Part shown: in pieces, positions 25,192 through 34,421 of the stretch
Layout of the letters: every line of letters starts with the position of its first letter
How positions within the stretch are numbered: position 1 is the first letter of the stretch
Assembly: GCA_900542425.1 (NCBI GenBank)
Contig: UQNQ01000005.1
Span: forward strand, 1-64,000
Reading direction: 5' to 3'
Length of the DNA: 64,000 nt
From: an uncultured Eubacteriales bacterium
GTDB lineage: Bacteria; Bacillota; Clostridia; Oscillospirales; CAG-272
Translations under genes and position numbers: made by a program
The notes under the pieces: generated by a model
What the model was told of the DNA's origin: nothing
What the model saw: the letters and a program-made list of their open reading frames with translations, nothing else
Database searches by the model: none

Positions 25192-27450
25192 ATGAAAAAG
25201 TTTTTAACCTTTTTGCTTGCATTTTCCTTGTGTTTGACTGTACTTGGTACATATGGCTTTGAGAGCCCGGTGGTCTGCACGGATGAGTCATGCGATGAGC
25301 ATAATCATGCCGGACATGTACTCTTGGCTGCGGATACTACGGATTACTTGACGGCGCGAGTGGAAAAGCAGGAGTATAACGCAACAAAGGGTACATTTAC
25401 TGTCATCGTCGAAATTGATTCCATGACAGGAAACAAAATCAGTGGCGGTACGGTTACCATACGGACAAGCGGACAGCTTCTCCAGAAACCTACTTTAGGT
25501 TCTAGTTATTTGTTTGGCATATTTGTTTCGGAGGATGAAGTTACTTCGTCTTCTACAAGTTCTTATACTTCGGTTACCATCAAAATTCCAGAGTCAGGAG
25601 AGGATTCCCGATCTTCTTTCGGTTCGATCACACTCGTTTATTCGGTCAATCCGGATTATGTCGATTTTACTTGGATGAGAGAACAGATGCTGACCATTTC
25701 CGGCAGCGCGAAAAAAGCGGATGGAACAACATTGGTTTTTGATCCCTCGCCTACGACGTTAGACGTATATGTATGTAATCATAATAACATTGTAACAAGA
25801 ATTGTCAAGGCAGCTACCTGTGAGGATTCCGGTATTCAAGAGAGCTACTGTACCATATGCGGATATGTGTCAGAGAGAAAAGAGATCATGCCGATTCCCC
25901 ATGACTACGATTATACAACTATCAGTGGGTATCTTGGTCAAGAACCGATTTATCCCACCTGCACGACATCCGGCCGAGGAATTTGTAAATGTAAAATGTG
26001 CGGTAAGTGGAGCGATTGGATGACCGTCCCTCCGACGGGTCATACATGGGGCGAGCGTTATGAGGTCGCCGGTGTATTTTATCATAAATGCAAAGAGTGC
26101 GAGCTTATTGAGAAAATGGAAAACCAATGTCCGCATGATTTGGATAACTATGAATTGATTCATGTCATCGAGGAATCGACCTGTGAAAAAGCTGGTTCCG
26201 GCATGTATCAGTGTCCTGATTGTGGACAGACAGAGATCAGAGATCTTCCTTTGGCACACAAATTCGGAAGTTGGACGACGATTAAAGAAGCAACCTGTAC
26301 AACAGTGGGAAGCCAGAGCCATACCTGTACGATCTGCGGAAAAACCGAGACAGAAACCATTCCCGCGACGGGACACAGCTATGGAAATTGGGTAATTACC
26401 AAAGAGGCAACTTGTCTTTCCACCGGATTACGGTCGCGTACCTGCTCAGCTTGCGGCAATGTTGAGACGGAAACGATTCCGGCAACAGGGCACACTTTCG
26501 GCGCTTGGACAATAGTAAACAACCCCACCTGCATTTCCACGGGAACACAGATGCGTTATTGTGTATACTGCGGGAAAGCAGAAACTCAAACGCTCCCAAC
26601 AACGGGACATACCTTCGGTGTATGGTCTGTTACTACTCCCTCCACCTGCACAGAAGAAGGAACGGAGACACGTATCTGTTCTGTATGCGGTGAAGAAGAA
26701 CAAAGATCGGTTGCTGTGAATCCGAATGCGCATTCCTATGGGGAATGGAAAGTTACCAGCGCCAAAACCTGTATTACCGACGGTGTGAAGGAACGCACCT
26801 GTGAACTTTGCGGACATGTGGAGAGCGCAGTGGATGAATGTACTGGACATGTATTCGGAGAACCTACGGTCAGCGGAAAGGTAACCACAAAGACCTGCAG
26901 TGTGTGCGGCTATTCGGAGGCTACCAAAACCGTCAAGGACGGTGTAGAGAAGACGCTTACAAGTGTCGGTGGTTCTTTGTTTGTGACGGGCAGTGCTGCG
27001 TCTGGAAATCTTGATTTTGAGATTGGAATTATGCCGCTTGACCGGTTTGAAGAATATAAGAATTATATGCAGGGGCATATTACAGGCGGAGAGATGTTTG
27101 CCGGCTACGATTATAAGCTGCTCTCCAACGGCACGAAAGTATCTCTTGCTCAAGGTATGGAGCTTACCCTGAAGCTTGACGCTTCCTTAGAGGATTATGA
27201 TGTGAATTTTGTTGTTCTCAACAGCTCCGGTGCTTATTCCACATTAGGTGATTACAGCAGAAAAGGACTGAACGTCACAATTGATGGAGACGATTTGACC
27301 GGCGCCGAGATGATCTTTGTTGTAAAGGGTGAGGAAAACAGTCCTAATATTGTGCTCCCAATTATTATTGCTGTCTTTACGCTTGTGATTGCGGGAGCTG
27401 CCGTATACTTTATCATGGCAAAAAGCAAAAAGAAAAATAATACATTTTAA
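25192..27450 (+). CDS. Membrane-anchored surface protein with Cys-rich repeats
   Basis: A 752-residue protein. The signal peptide MKKFLTFLLAFSLCLTVLGTYG is followed by a short Cys/His-rich stretch (CTDESCDEHNHAGH). An N-terminal beta domain of about 150 residues (DYLTARVEKQEYNATKGTF onward) resembles cohesin-like adhesion modules. Residues 195-581 carry about eight repeats of roughly 45 residues, each with the frame TC-x-G-x-C-x2-C-G and ATGH-type spacer. A further beta domain follows, then a C-terminal membrane helix (VLPIIIAVFTLVIAGAAVYFIM) with a KSKKK stop-transfer. It should be exposed outside the membrane, possibly binding zinc or polysaccharide. Family of repeats is known in Clostridia; the ligand is not. 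GAGGAG precedes ATG 25192. Confidence 0.9.
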   Translation: MKKFLTFLLAFSLCLTVLGTYGFESPVVCTDESCDEHNHAGHVLLAADTTDYLTARVEKQEYNATKGTFTVIVEIDSMTGNKISGGTVTIRTSGQLLQKPTLGSSYLFGIFVSEDEVTSSSTSSYTSVTIKIPESGEDSRSSFGSITLVYSVNPDYVDFTWMREQMLTISGSAKKADGTTLVFDPSPTTLDVYVCNHNNIVTRIVKAATCEDSGIQESYCTICGYVSERKEIMPIPHDYDYTTISGYLGQEPIYPTCTTSGRGICKCKMCGKWSDWMTVPPTGHTWGERYEVAGVFYHKCKECELIEKMENQCPHDLDNYELIHVIEESTCEKAGSGMYQCPDCGQTEIRDLPLAHKFGSWTTIKEATCTTVGSQSHTCTICGKTETETIPATGHSYGNWVITKEATCLSTGLRSRTCSACGNVETETIPATGHTFGAWTIVNNPTCISTGTQMRYCVYCGKAETQTLPTTGHTFGVWSVTTPSTCTEEGTETRICSVCGEEEQRSVAVNPNAHSYGEWKVTSAKTCITDGVKERTCELCGHVESAVDECTGHVFGEPTVSGKVTTKTCSVCGYSEATKTVKDGVEKTLTSVGGSLFVTGSAASGNLDFEIGIMPLDRFEEYKNYMQGHITGGEMFAGYDYKLLSNGTKVSLAQGMELTLKLDASLEDYDVNFVVLNSSGAYSTLGDYSRKGLNVTIDGDDLTGAEMIFVVKGEENSPNIVLPIIIAVFTLVIAGAAVYFIMAKSKKKNNTF
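25774..26932 (+). repeat. Tandem Cys-rich repeat region inside the surface protein
   Basis: About eight and a half diverged copies with a period of about 45 codons (123-150 bases). The central copies (26280-26620) are the most alike, with near-identical TETIPATGH spacers; the outer ones, at both ends, are degenerate and differ in loop length. Each has a TC-x-x-G, then C-x2-C and a conserved H, so Cys4-plus-His sites. Confidence 0.85.
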
Positions 27451-27462
27451 ATAAAAATCTTT

Positions 27463-27499
27463 AAAAGAACCGTAGGGCTGATGCCCTGCGGTTCTTTTT
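27463..27499 (+). terminator. Terminator of the surface protein gene
   Basis: AAAAGAACCG-TAGGGC, loop TGAT, then GCCCTG-CGGTTCTTTTT: 16 paired bases with a G-T pair. It starts 13 bases after the stop. Confidence 0.9.
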
Positions 27500-27615
27500 A
27501 CTATGAATAAAGAATTTCATACATATTTTAAGGCCGAAAGCGGCTCACCTTTTGCTGATTTTCGAGTTCTGCTGTTTTTTCCAAAATCATTTCTCACAAA
27601 AAATCCGATTTGATG

Positions 27616-27644
27616 TTGATTCTGAGGGATTTTTATTGTATAAT
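27616..27644 (+). promoter_or_regulatory. Promoter of the UvrD/PcrA helicase gene
   Basis: TTGATT, a 17-base spacer and TATAAT, 64 bases before ATG 27708. Confidence 0.8.
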
Positions 27645-27707
27645 TATAATAAAAGGCGATAAAAGTAGGCATACGAATCGCTCATTTATGAAATGGAAGG
27701 TATGGAA

Positions 27708-30107
27708 ATGTCAAATCAAGAATACGGAGCGTTGAAGAGCCGATACCTTGCGGCAAAAAGAGCGCTGTTTGATCGGAAATACGGATTTCTCAATGAGAAA
27801 CAGCGGGAAGCGGTTTATACCGTAGACGGACCTCTGCTGGTCCTTGCGGGAGCCGGTACCGGAAAAACGACGCTGCTTGTCAATCGAATTGCATACATAC
27901 TCCAATACGGAAACGCCTATTTTAGTGATATGGTTCCGGAAATGGTGGATGAAAATTCAGTCAAAGAGTTGGAATCAGCGATTTCCTGTGAAAGTGATGA
28001 TTTGGATCGGATTTTGGAAAGCTTTTCCGTTTCGGATGCTGCCCCATGGAATATTCTTAGTATTACCTTTACCAACAAAGCTGCAAATGAAATGAAATCA
28101 CGTTTGGAGAAGCTGGTTGGGGAATCTGCGAATGATCTTTGGTGCGGAACCTTTCATTCCATGTGTTTAAGAATCCTTCGTTCCCATGCGGATAAAATCG
28201 GATTTGACAGAAGTTTTGCCATATATGATGCAGAGGATTCGAAAAAAGTTATCTCGGATTGCATGAAACAGCTGAATATCGATGAGAAGATAATCCCCGC
28301 TAAATTGATTATGACGCAAATCAGTATGGCAAAAAACCGTTTGATGACGCCGCACGATTTCGATGCTGAGGTTGGTAGTGACTATAAGCTTCAGCAGATA
28401 TCCTCGCTTTATACGTTGTATCAAAGCAAGCTTGAGGAATCCATGGCGGTGGATTTTGATGATATTATTATGAAAACCGTTTTGCTTTTGCGTCAGAATG
28501 AGGAAGTTCGCTTCTATTATCAGAATAAATTTCGTTATGTTCTGGTTGATGAATTTCAGGATACCAATTTTGCACAGTTTGAACTGGCGGTTCTGTTATC
28601 CGGCGGATATGAAAACTTGATGGTTGTGGGAGACGATGACCAGAGCATTTATAAATTCCGAGGCGCGACGATTGAAAATATTCTGCATTTTGATGAAAAA
28701 GTGCCGGGCGCGAAGGTGATTAAATTAGAAGAAAATTATCGGTCGACGGAAAACATACTGAATGCGGCGAATTCTGTTATTCGGCATAACTTCGGAAGAC
28801 GCGGTAAGGAGCTTTGGTCAAAAAAAGGAGACGGTGAAAAGGTTTTTGTCAAACAATTTGATAATCAGAATGAGGAAGCAAAATTCATTGTCAATAAAAC
28901 GATGGAGCTAGTGATCCGGGAAAAACGAAAATACGGTGATTTTGCCGTGCTTTATCGTACGAATGCACAATCCAACGCCATTGAAAATGTATTGATGAAG
29001 AGCGGAATTCCGTATCGTGTTGTCGGCGGAAGGCGTTTTTATGAACGAAAAGAGATCAAAGATATTCTCGCTTATTTGTGTGTGGTAAATAATCCGAGTG
29101 ATAATCTCAGACTTGAGCGTATTATCAATGAACCGAAGCGAAAAATCGGAGATGCTACCATGACAGCAGTGCGCACGATTGCGGAAAGCGGAAATACCAC
29201 AGGAGGTATTTTCGGTGTTATGGAGCATGCAGAAGATTATCCGGCAATAGCGAAAGCGCAAAGCAAATTCGGTCCGTTTGTGGAATTGATTCATTCACTG
29301 CAAAAAGCTGCAGGGACAAAGAAACTTTCCGAGGTTGTGCGTGACGTGATTGAAAAGTCCGGCTATATGGCAATGCTTCTTGCGGCGGAAGAAAACGGTG
29401 AGGGATCGGAACGCCGTGAAAACGTTGAAGAATTCATTTCCAACGCCATGGAATATGAGCAAAGAAACGAAACTGCGACGCTGGGTGGATTCCTTGAGGA
29501 AATTTCGCTTGTGACGGATATTGATAATTATGATGGGGAAGCAGAAGCGGTTGTTTTGATGACCATTCACAGTTCCAAAGGATTGGAGTTCCCCGTTGTA
29601 TTTCTACCGGGGATGGAGGAGGGAATCTTCCCAAGTCAAATGTCGGCGTTTTCTGCCGATGAAATGGAGGAAGAACGCAGACTTGCCTATGTAGCGCTTA
29701 CGCGTGCAGAACAAAGGGTATATGCTCTTTGTGTCAGAGAGCGGCTTTTGTATGGTAGAACTCAGTACAATCCGAAATCACGTTTCCTTGATGAAATCGG
29801 AGAGGAGTTCAAAACGGAGGAGCTTGCATCTCCCAAACCGAAATTCCGGACGGAATTTGGCGAGAAGACAAAAAAATATGTGTTTTCCAGTGAATTTAAC
29901 TCTCAGTCAGCACTGACCGGCAATGTGGGCAAGACAAAAGCAGCGGAAACTTTTCTTGTAGGAGATCGTGTAAGCCATTATATGTTCGGGGAAGGGACCG
30001 TTCTTTCCGTGCGTGAAATGGGAGCGGATATTTTGTATGAAATTGCTTTTGATACAGTCGGTACCAAAAAACTGATGGCAACATATGCAAAACTGAAAAG
30101 GGCATAA
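27708..30107 (+). CDS. UvrD/PcrA-type superfamily 1 helicase
   Basis: A 799-residue 3'-to-5' DNA helicase used in nucleotide excision repair and plasmid or recombination control. FLNEKQREAV and Walker A LAGAGTGKTT are at about 26-55. Motif Ia ITFTNKAANEMK, CGTFHSMCLRIL, the DEFQDTN Walker B box near 278, GDDDQSIYKFRGA and ENYRST follow. Domain 2 has VLYRTNAQ, MTIHSSKGLEF (motif V) and ALTRAEQRVY (motif VI). The C-terminal 50 residues (VSHYMFGEGTVLSV) form the Tudor-like RNA-polymerase-binding domain seen in PcrA. I start at ATG 27708 because GGAAGG lies eight bases before it; ATG 27693 and 27702 lack a good site. It is a single gene with its own terminator. Confidence 0.93.
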   Translation: MSNQEYGALKSRYLAAKRALFDRKYGFLNEKQREAVYTVDGPLLVLAGAGTGKTTLLVNRIAYILQYGNAYFSDMVPEMVDENSVKELESAISCESDDLDRILESFSVSDAAPWNILSITFTNKAANEMKSRLEKLVGESANDLWCGTFHSMCLRILRSHADKIGFDRSFAIYDAEDSKKVISDCMKQLNIDEKIIPAKLIMTQISMAKNRLMTPHDFDAEVGSDYKLQQISSLYTLYQSKLEESMAVDFDDIIMKTVLLLRQNEEVRFYYQNKFRYVLVDEFQDTNFAQFELAVLLSGGYENLMVVGDDDQSIYKFRGATIENILHFDEKVPGAKVIKLEENYRSTENILNAANSVIRHNFGRRGKELWSKKGDGEKVFVKQFDNQNEEAKFIVNKTMELVIREKRKYGDFAVLYRTNAQSNAIENVLMKSGIPYRVVGGRRFYERKEIKDILAYLCVVNNPSDNLRLERIINEPKRKIGDATMTAVRTIAESGNTTGGIFGVMEHAEDYPAIAKAQSKFGPFVELIHSLQKAAGTKKLSEVVRDVIEKSGYMAMLLAAEENGEGSERRENVEEFISNAMEYEQRNETATLGGFLEEISLVTDIDNYDGEAEAVVLMTIHSSKGLEFPVVFLPGMEEGIFPSQMSAFSADEMEEERRLAYVALTRAEQRVYALCVRERLLYGRTQYNPKSRFLDEIGEEFKTEELASPKPKFRTEFGEKTKKYVFSSEFNSQSALTGNVGKTKAAETFLVGDRVSHYMFGEGTVLSVREMGADILYEIAFDTVGTKKLMATYAKLKRA

Positions 30108-30146
30108 TAAAACGGATGCGGCAAACGCCGTACAGAAAGTGAACCT

Positions 30147-30194
30147 AAAAAGAAGAAGTCCTCTCATTTTTCGATGAGAGGACTTCTTCTTTTT
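30147..30194. terminator. Bidirectional terminator
   Basis: A perfect 21-base stem (AAAAAGAAGAAGTCCTCTCAT) with a TTTTCG loop. It separates the convergent helicase and DUF4177 genes and can end transcripts from both sides. Confidence 0.93.
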
Positions 30195-30232
30195 AATGAA
30201 AAATAGTTCACTGGAGAGAAATTTCCGCGCGA

Positions 30233-30457
30233 TTATGAACGGGAGGCAGCATCCGTTTCTTTTTCAAAAATAAGATCCATTTCTTCTATATGGCCGGTCC
30301 CTCTTTGCACGGCAGGGAAAAATCCAACGTACCGCCAGCCGTTTTCCGCCCGTGTCCGAATGACAGAGCGGTACTGCTCACTATCGTAGCGGTTCCCGCC
30401 GAAAGGATTCCATCCGGACATTTCAATTTGAATCCGTTCAAATTCGTATATATACAT
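30233..30457 (-). CDS. DUF4177 small protein
   Basis: A 74-residue protein. YIYEFERIQIEMSGWNPFGGN at the start, then RTRAENGWRYVGFFP and EMDLIFEKE at the end, match the DUF4177 family of small antiparallel-sheet proteins of unknown function that are common in Firmicutes. No signal peptide. AAGGAGA is seven bases before ATG 30457; the longer frame to 30580 has no site. It lies 204 bases downstream of the HIT gene, so it may have its own promoter in that gap. Confidence 0.8.
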   Translation of the reverse strand: MYIYEFERIQIEMSGWNPFGGNRYDSEQYRSVIRTRAENGWRYVGFFPAVQRGTGHIEEMDLIFEKETDAASRS

Positions 30458-30660
30458 GTTATTGTCTCCTTCTATTATCTTTTCGATAAAATTTATTTCG
30501 GAGATGGCAGATTTGCAGAATGTGCGATATTTAAAAAAATGCGGATATAGCTTCGGTATGATTCCAAGTTCATCAAGCATTCTGTATGATAACGCATCCT
30601 TGCTGTTTGATAAACGGCGAAATATACGGATAGGATAGTTTTGAAAAGAGATCGCTGCGG

Positions 30661-31005
30661 TTATGCCATTTTTTCCGCGAGTTTCGCACCTCCAAGCAGA
30701 TGGAAGTGAAGATGAGGAACACTTTGGCAGGCGTCAGGTCCGCAATTGGAGATGATACGGTATCCATTTGTGATTCCGGCAAGTTTCGCAATTTTAGGAA
30801 TATTCTCGAATATATAGGCGATGATGCCGCTGTTGATATGGGATATTTCATCAGCCGAAGCAATATGAGATTTCGGAATGACAAGCACATGAACCGGCGC
30901 CTGAGGCTGAATGTCCCGGAAGGCGAGAATTCTTTCGTCTTCGTAAATTTTGGATGACGGGATCTCGCCCGCCGCGATTTTACAGAAAAGACAATTTTCC
31001 TGCAT
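30661..31005 (-). CDS. HIT-family nucleotide hydrolase (HinT-like)
   Basis: A 114-residue HIT protein that hydrolyses adenosine 5'-monophosphoramidate-type bonds (for example AMP-lysine adducts). ENCLFCKIAAGEIPSSKIYEDE at the start and the triad SVPHLHFHLL near residues 95-104 (H-x-H-x-H) are present. The family's usual GPDAGQS loop reads GPDACQS, so a cysteine replaces glycine next to the active site. The gene follows mscL after 32 bases, in the alaS-mscL-HIT cluster. HinT homologues next to alaS fit a role in clearing aminoacyl-adenylates, which alanyl-tRNA synthetase makes (inference). Confidence 0.92.
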   Translation of the reverse strand: MQENCLFCKIAAGEIPSSKIYEDERILAFRDIQPQAPVHVLVIPKSHIASADEISHINSGIIAYIFENIPKIAKLAGITNGYRIISNCGPDACQSVPHLHFHLLGGAKLAEKMA

Positions 31006-31037
31006 ATAACGACCTTTCCGCCGCTGTGCGGCTGCTG

Positions 31038-31604
31038 TTATAATCTTGCTGAATAAAGGGAATCCCGGATTTCACGAAGCAGGTCGACAGTTTCTTTTTC
31101 ACGCGCTTTGGCGGCGGCCATTTCCGCTTCAGCCGCAATGCGTGCGTTTTCTGCCGCCTGTTTTTCGGCAGCCTCCTTGGCGGCAGCCTCCGCGGCTGCT
31201 TTTTCCATAGCTTCTTTTTCTTCTTTGGAAATCCGGAGTTCTCTTGCTTTGTTTGTTGCTTTGGCAAATACTCTGATAACAAGGAAGAGAAAAAATGCGA
31301 TAATCAGAAAATCAATAATGGATTGTAAGAAGGAACCCCAAGCTAAAGAAACTTCTGCTGTTACAATATTGCCGTCTTGATCCAGAACCTCTGGCCTGAT
31401 AATCCATTTGAGGTCTGACAAATTGGTCCCATCTGTAAGAAGAGCAATGAGCGGTGACAGAAAAGCATCGGTGAACTTTGTGACGATATCTTTAAAAGTT
31501 GCGGCAATCACGATGCCGACCGCCATATCTACCACGTTGCCGCGGTTGATGAACGCTTTGAAGTCATGCCAGAAATTTTTGATTCTTGCTTTCTTCTCTT
31601 TCAT
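31038..31604 (-). CDS. mscL: Large-conductance mechanosensitive channel with long C-terminal tail
   Basis: A 188-residue MscL. Residues 1-40, with FWHDFKAFINRGNVVDMAVGIVIAATF, include the N-terminal helix and first membrane segment with its conserved RGNVVDMAVG. TDAFLSPLIALL and a periplasmic loop follow, then the second membrane helix (SIIDFLIIAFFLFLVIRVF, about 95-113). It opens under membrane tension on hypo-osmotic shock, releasing solutes. The bacterial norm is 120-150 residues; here about 70 extra residues are rich in A, E and K (KEEKEAMEKAAAEAAAKEAA) and ideal for a long pentameric coiled coil in the cytosol. AGGAGG precedes ATG 31604. It sits between alaS and the HIT gene, probably one operon. 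Confidence 0.95.
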   Translation of the reverse strand: MKEKKARIKNFWHDFKAFINRGNVVDMAVGIVIAATFKDIVTKFTDAFLSPLIALLTDGTNLSDLKWIIRPEVLDQDGNIVTAEVSLAWGSFLQSIIDFLIIAFFLFLVIRVFAKATNKARELRISKEEKEAMEKAAAEAAAKEAAEKQAAENARIAAEAEMAAAKAREKETVDLLREIRDSLYSARL

Positions 31605-31625
31605 GATAAGCGTTTCCTCCTGCTG

Positions 31626-34268
31626 TTACTTCAACTGCCTTTTTACAATTTGAGAAAGTGCCGCAAGTGCTTCACCGAGCTTTTCGGGATGCTTTGCACC
31701 TGAGGTTGCACTGTCAGGACGACCGCCTCCGCCTCCGCCGACGTATTCGGAAAGTCCGGCAAGGATATTTGGCGCCTTGACACCTTTTTCAACGGCCTCT
31801 TTTCCGCATATACACACCAGTGTCAGCTTATCGGCGACAGGAGAATAAGAGGAGATTACCGCGACAAGATCGGGGTATCGGCTCTTCAAATCGTCTCCGA
31901 GCATACGGACAATGGGAAGAGGCATCTCCGTTTGCATCGAAGCGACTCGGACTCCGCCGTCTATCTGTTCGGCAACGGCGATCATCGCGTCCGCTTTGGC
32001 GGCTGCAAGTTTTGAGGAGGCGGACTCCAGTTCTTTTTTCACCGCTTTCATTTCTTCGCTGATTGCCGCGATTCTAAGGAGAATATCCGTGCGGGCACCG
32101 ATTTTCAATGCTTTGACTGCTCCGGAAAGAATGCTTTCGCTCTGAAGAGAAAGCTCATATGTGTTAAATCCGGTAACGGCGGTAATTCGTCTTGTGCCTG
32201 CCGCGACAGAGCTTTCGGACAGTATTTTAAACATGCCGATTTTGGCGGTGTTGCTCACATGCGTTCCGCCGCAAAGTTCGGCGGAAAAATCAGCCATTTT
32301 TACGACTCGGACGATGTTTCCGTATTTTTCGCCGAAAAGGGCGATCGCACCGGATGCTTTTGCGCTTTCAATATCTGTTTCATAAGCTGCGACGGGAAGA
32401 TCTCCGAGGATTTTTTCATTGACAAGTCGTTCTACTTTTGCAAGCTCTTCTGATGTGACTGGAGCGAAGTGCGTAAAATCAAAGCGTGCTTCTTTGTCAT
32501 CCACGTAAGAACCTGCCTGTCTTATGTGCGTGCCGAGCACCTCTCGGAGCGCTGCGTCGAGCAGATGAACTGCTGAATGATTCCGCATAATGGCGGCGCG
32601 GCGTTCGGAATCGACGGAGAGCGTGACGGTATCTCCGACAGAGAAAGAACCGGATTCAATTTTGCAGACATGCAGATATACACCGTCGGATTTTTTTGTA
32701 TCCATGACGAGGGCACGTCCGTTTGCACCTGTTATGACGCCGGTATCTCCAACCTGACCGCCGCCCTCCCCGTAAAACGGCGTCCGGTCGGTAATCAGAA
32801 TGGCGTTCTCGCCGGTAATTTCACAAAGCTTGTCTGTTTCTGCGTCAATTATGGAGAGGATTTTCGCCTCTGCTATGAACTGCGAATAACCGACAAATTC
32901 GGTAGGGACGGAGGTATCGAGGAGAGATTTCATGCTGTCGTCCCATCCGCTGATATTTCCTCTGGCGGCACGGGCGCGTTCTTTTTGCTCCTCGAGTTTT
33001 TTTGCAAAGCCTTCTTCATCGATGCCGATCCCGTGTTCTGCCGCGATTTCGCGGGTAAGATCGAGCGGAAAACCGAACGTATCGGACAGCTTGAAAATGT
33101 CTGCGCCGGGAAGAATTGGTGTTCCTTCCGCTTTACGGGCGACTTCCATCAGCTGTTCGAGAAGATTCATTCCCGCCTCAACGGTCGCACCGAAACGATC
33201 CTCCTCCATACGGACGATTTTTTGAATGTAGCTCAGTTTCTCAGTAAGCTCCGGATAGGGTGCTGCATTTTCATGTGCGACAACCGCCATGAGTTCATAA
33301 AGGAAAGGACCGTCTATACCGAGAATTCTGCCGTGACGGCAGGCTCTTCGCAACAGTCGGCGCAGAACATATCCGCGTCCCTCGTTGGAGGGCATGACGC
33401 CGTCGGCAATGAGAAACGCTGAGGCACGCGCATGGTCTGCGATGATGCGCAGGGACACGTCTGCTTTTTCGTTTGTCTTATAGGCAACTTTCGCGATTTC
33501 ACTTGCCGCTTTGATAATATTTTGTATGGTATCGACCTCAAACATATTGTCTACATCCTGCATCACGCAGGCGAGCCGTTCCAACCCCATGCCCGTATCG
33601 ATATTTTTATGAGCAAGCTCAGTATAATTGCCGTTTCCGTCGTTGTTGAATTGGGAGAAAACGATGTTCCAGATTTCCATATACCGGTCGCAGTCGCAGC
33701 CGGGACGGCAATCCGCACTGCCGCAGCCGTATTTTTCACCGCGGTCAAAGTAAATCTCCGAGCACGGTCCGCAGGGTCCCTGTCCATGCTCCCAGAAATT
33801 ATCCTCCTTGCCGAGACGTACAATACGTTCCTCCGGAACACCGATTTTGTCGCGCCAGATTCGATAAGCCTCATCGTCTTCCATATAGACAGAGGGCCAA
33901 AGCCTGTCGGAGGGAATTTCCAATACTTCTGTGAGAAATTCCCATGCCCATGTAATGGCTTCTTCTTTAAAATAATCGCCGAAAGAGAAATTACCGAGCA
34001 TTTCGAAGAAAGTTCCGTGGCGCGCCGTAAAGCCGACATGCTCAATATCATTTGTTCGGATACATTTTTGACAGGTTGCCATTCTGTGACGGGGCGGCTC
34101 AAGCTCTCCCGTAAAATATTTCTTAAGCGGGGCCATTCCCGCAACGATAAGAAGAAGCGATTTGTCGTTTTCCGGCACCAGGGAATAGCTTCTTTGGCTG
34201 AGGTGACCCTTGGACTCGAAAAATTTCAAAAATTTCTCGCGTAAATCGTTAAGTGAGGTCCATTCCAT
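31626..34268 (-). CDS. alaS: Alanyl-tRNA synthetase
   Basis: An 880-residue class II synthetase that charges tRNA-Ala. The catalytic domain (about 1-440) has MIAGMAPLKKYFTG-like motif 1 (read here as LLIVAGMAPLKKYF), HGTFFEMLGNFSFGDYFK motif 2 and GRGYVLRRLLRRA motif 3. The editing domain has HNSAVHLLDAAL-type HNSAVH and the zinc histidine pair with LCGGTH near 677. The C-terminal C-Ala domain ends with GGGGGGRPDSATSG, as is standard. Its promoter (34335-34363) diverges from the rpoB promoter. No T-box is visible in the short leader. AAGGAAAG precedes ATG 34268. Confidence 0.98.
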   Translation of the reverse strand: MEWTSLNDLREKFLKFFESKGHLSQRSYSLVPENDKSLLLIVAGMAPLKKYFTGELEPPRHRMATCQKCIRTNDIEHVGFTARHGTFFEMLGNFSFGDYFKEEAITWAWEFLTEVLEIPSDRLWPSVYMEDDEAYRIWRDKIGVPEERIVRLGKEDNFWEHGQGPCGPCSEIYFDRGEKYGCGSADCRPGCDCDRYMEIWNIVFSQFNNDGNGNYTELAHKNIDTGMGLERLACVMQDVDNMFEVDTIQNIIKAASEIAKVAYKTNEKADVSLRIIADHARASAFLIADGVMPSNEGRGYVLRRLLRRACRHGRILGIDGPFLYELMAVVAHENAAPYPELTEKLSYIQKIVRMEEDRFGATVEAGMNLLEQLMEVARKAEGTPILPGADIFKLSDTFGFPLDLTREIAAEHGIGIDEEGFAKKLEEQKERARAARGNISGWDDSMKSLLDTSVPTEFVGYSQFIAEAKILSIIDAETDKLCEITGENAILITDRTPFYGEGGGQVGDTGVITGANGRALVMDTKKSDGVYLHVCKIESGSFSVGDTVTLSVDSERRAAIMRNHSAVHLLDAALREVLGTHIRQAGSYVDDKEARFDFTHFAPVTSEELAKVERLVNEKILGDLPVAAYETDIESAKASGAIALFGEKYGNIVRVVKMADFSAELCGGTHVSNTAKIGMFKILSESSVAAGTRRITAVTGFNTYELSLQSESILSGAVKALKIGARTDILLRIAAISEEMKAVKKELESASSKLAAAKADAMIAVAEQIDGGVRVASMQTEMPLPIVRMLGDDLKSRYPDLVAVISSYSPVADKLTLVCICGKEAVEKGVKAPNILAGLSEYVGGGGGGRPDSATSGAKHPEKLGEALAALSQIVKRQLK

Positions 34269-34334
34269 AAAATTTTCTTTCCTTTTTTTAAAATGATTCG
34301 ATTTTTAGGAAGTTTTTCCTGCTATTTTAGAATT

Positions 34335-34363
34335 ATTATATTAGTTTTGCATAAAAAAGTCAA
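34335..34363 (-). promoter_or_regulatory. Promoter of alaS
   Basis: On the minus strand: TTGACT, a 17-base spacer and TATAAT, about 67 bases before the alaS ATG. It is back to back with the rpoB promoter, their -35 boxes 29 bases apart. Confidence 0.85.
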
Positions 34364-34392
34364 TATTATTTGAAAAAAACGACAAATAGTTA

Positions 34393-34421
34393 TTGACAAC
34401 TTGACTTTTCGGTGATATACT
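34393..34421 (+). promoter_or_regulatory. Promoter of rpoBC
   Basis: TTGACA, a 17-base spacer and TATACT. It leaves a leader of about 155 bases before ATG 34583 in which I see no gene and no clear terminator. Confidence 0.85.

Noticed and set aside
25774..26932. CRISPR-like repeats
   Set aside because: Repeats of about 135 bases are in frame, diverged and encode Cys motifs; there are no unique equal-length spacers and no cas genes.
34269..34334. T-box leader for alaS
   Set aside because: The leader between promoter and start is only about 67 bases, too short, with no T-box sequence.
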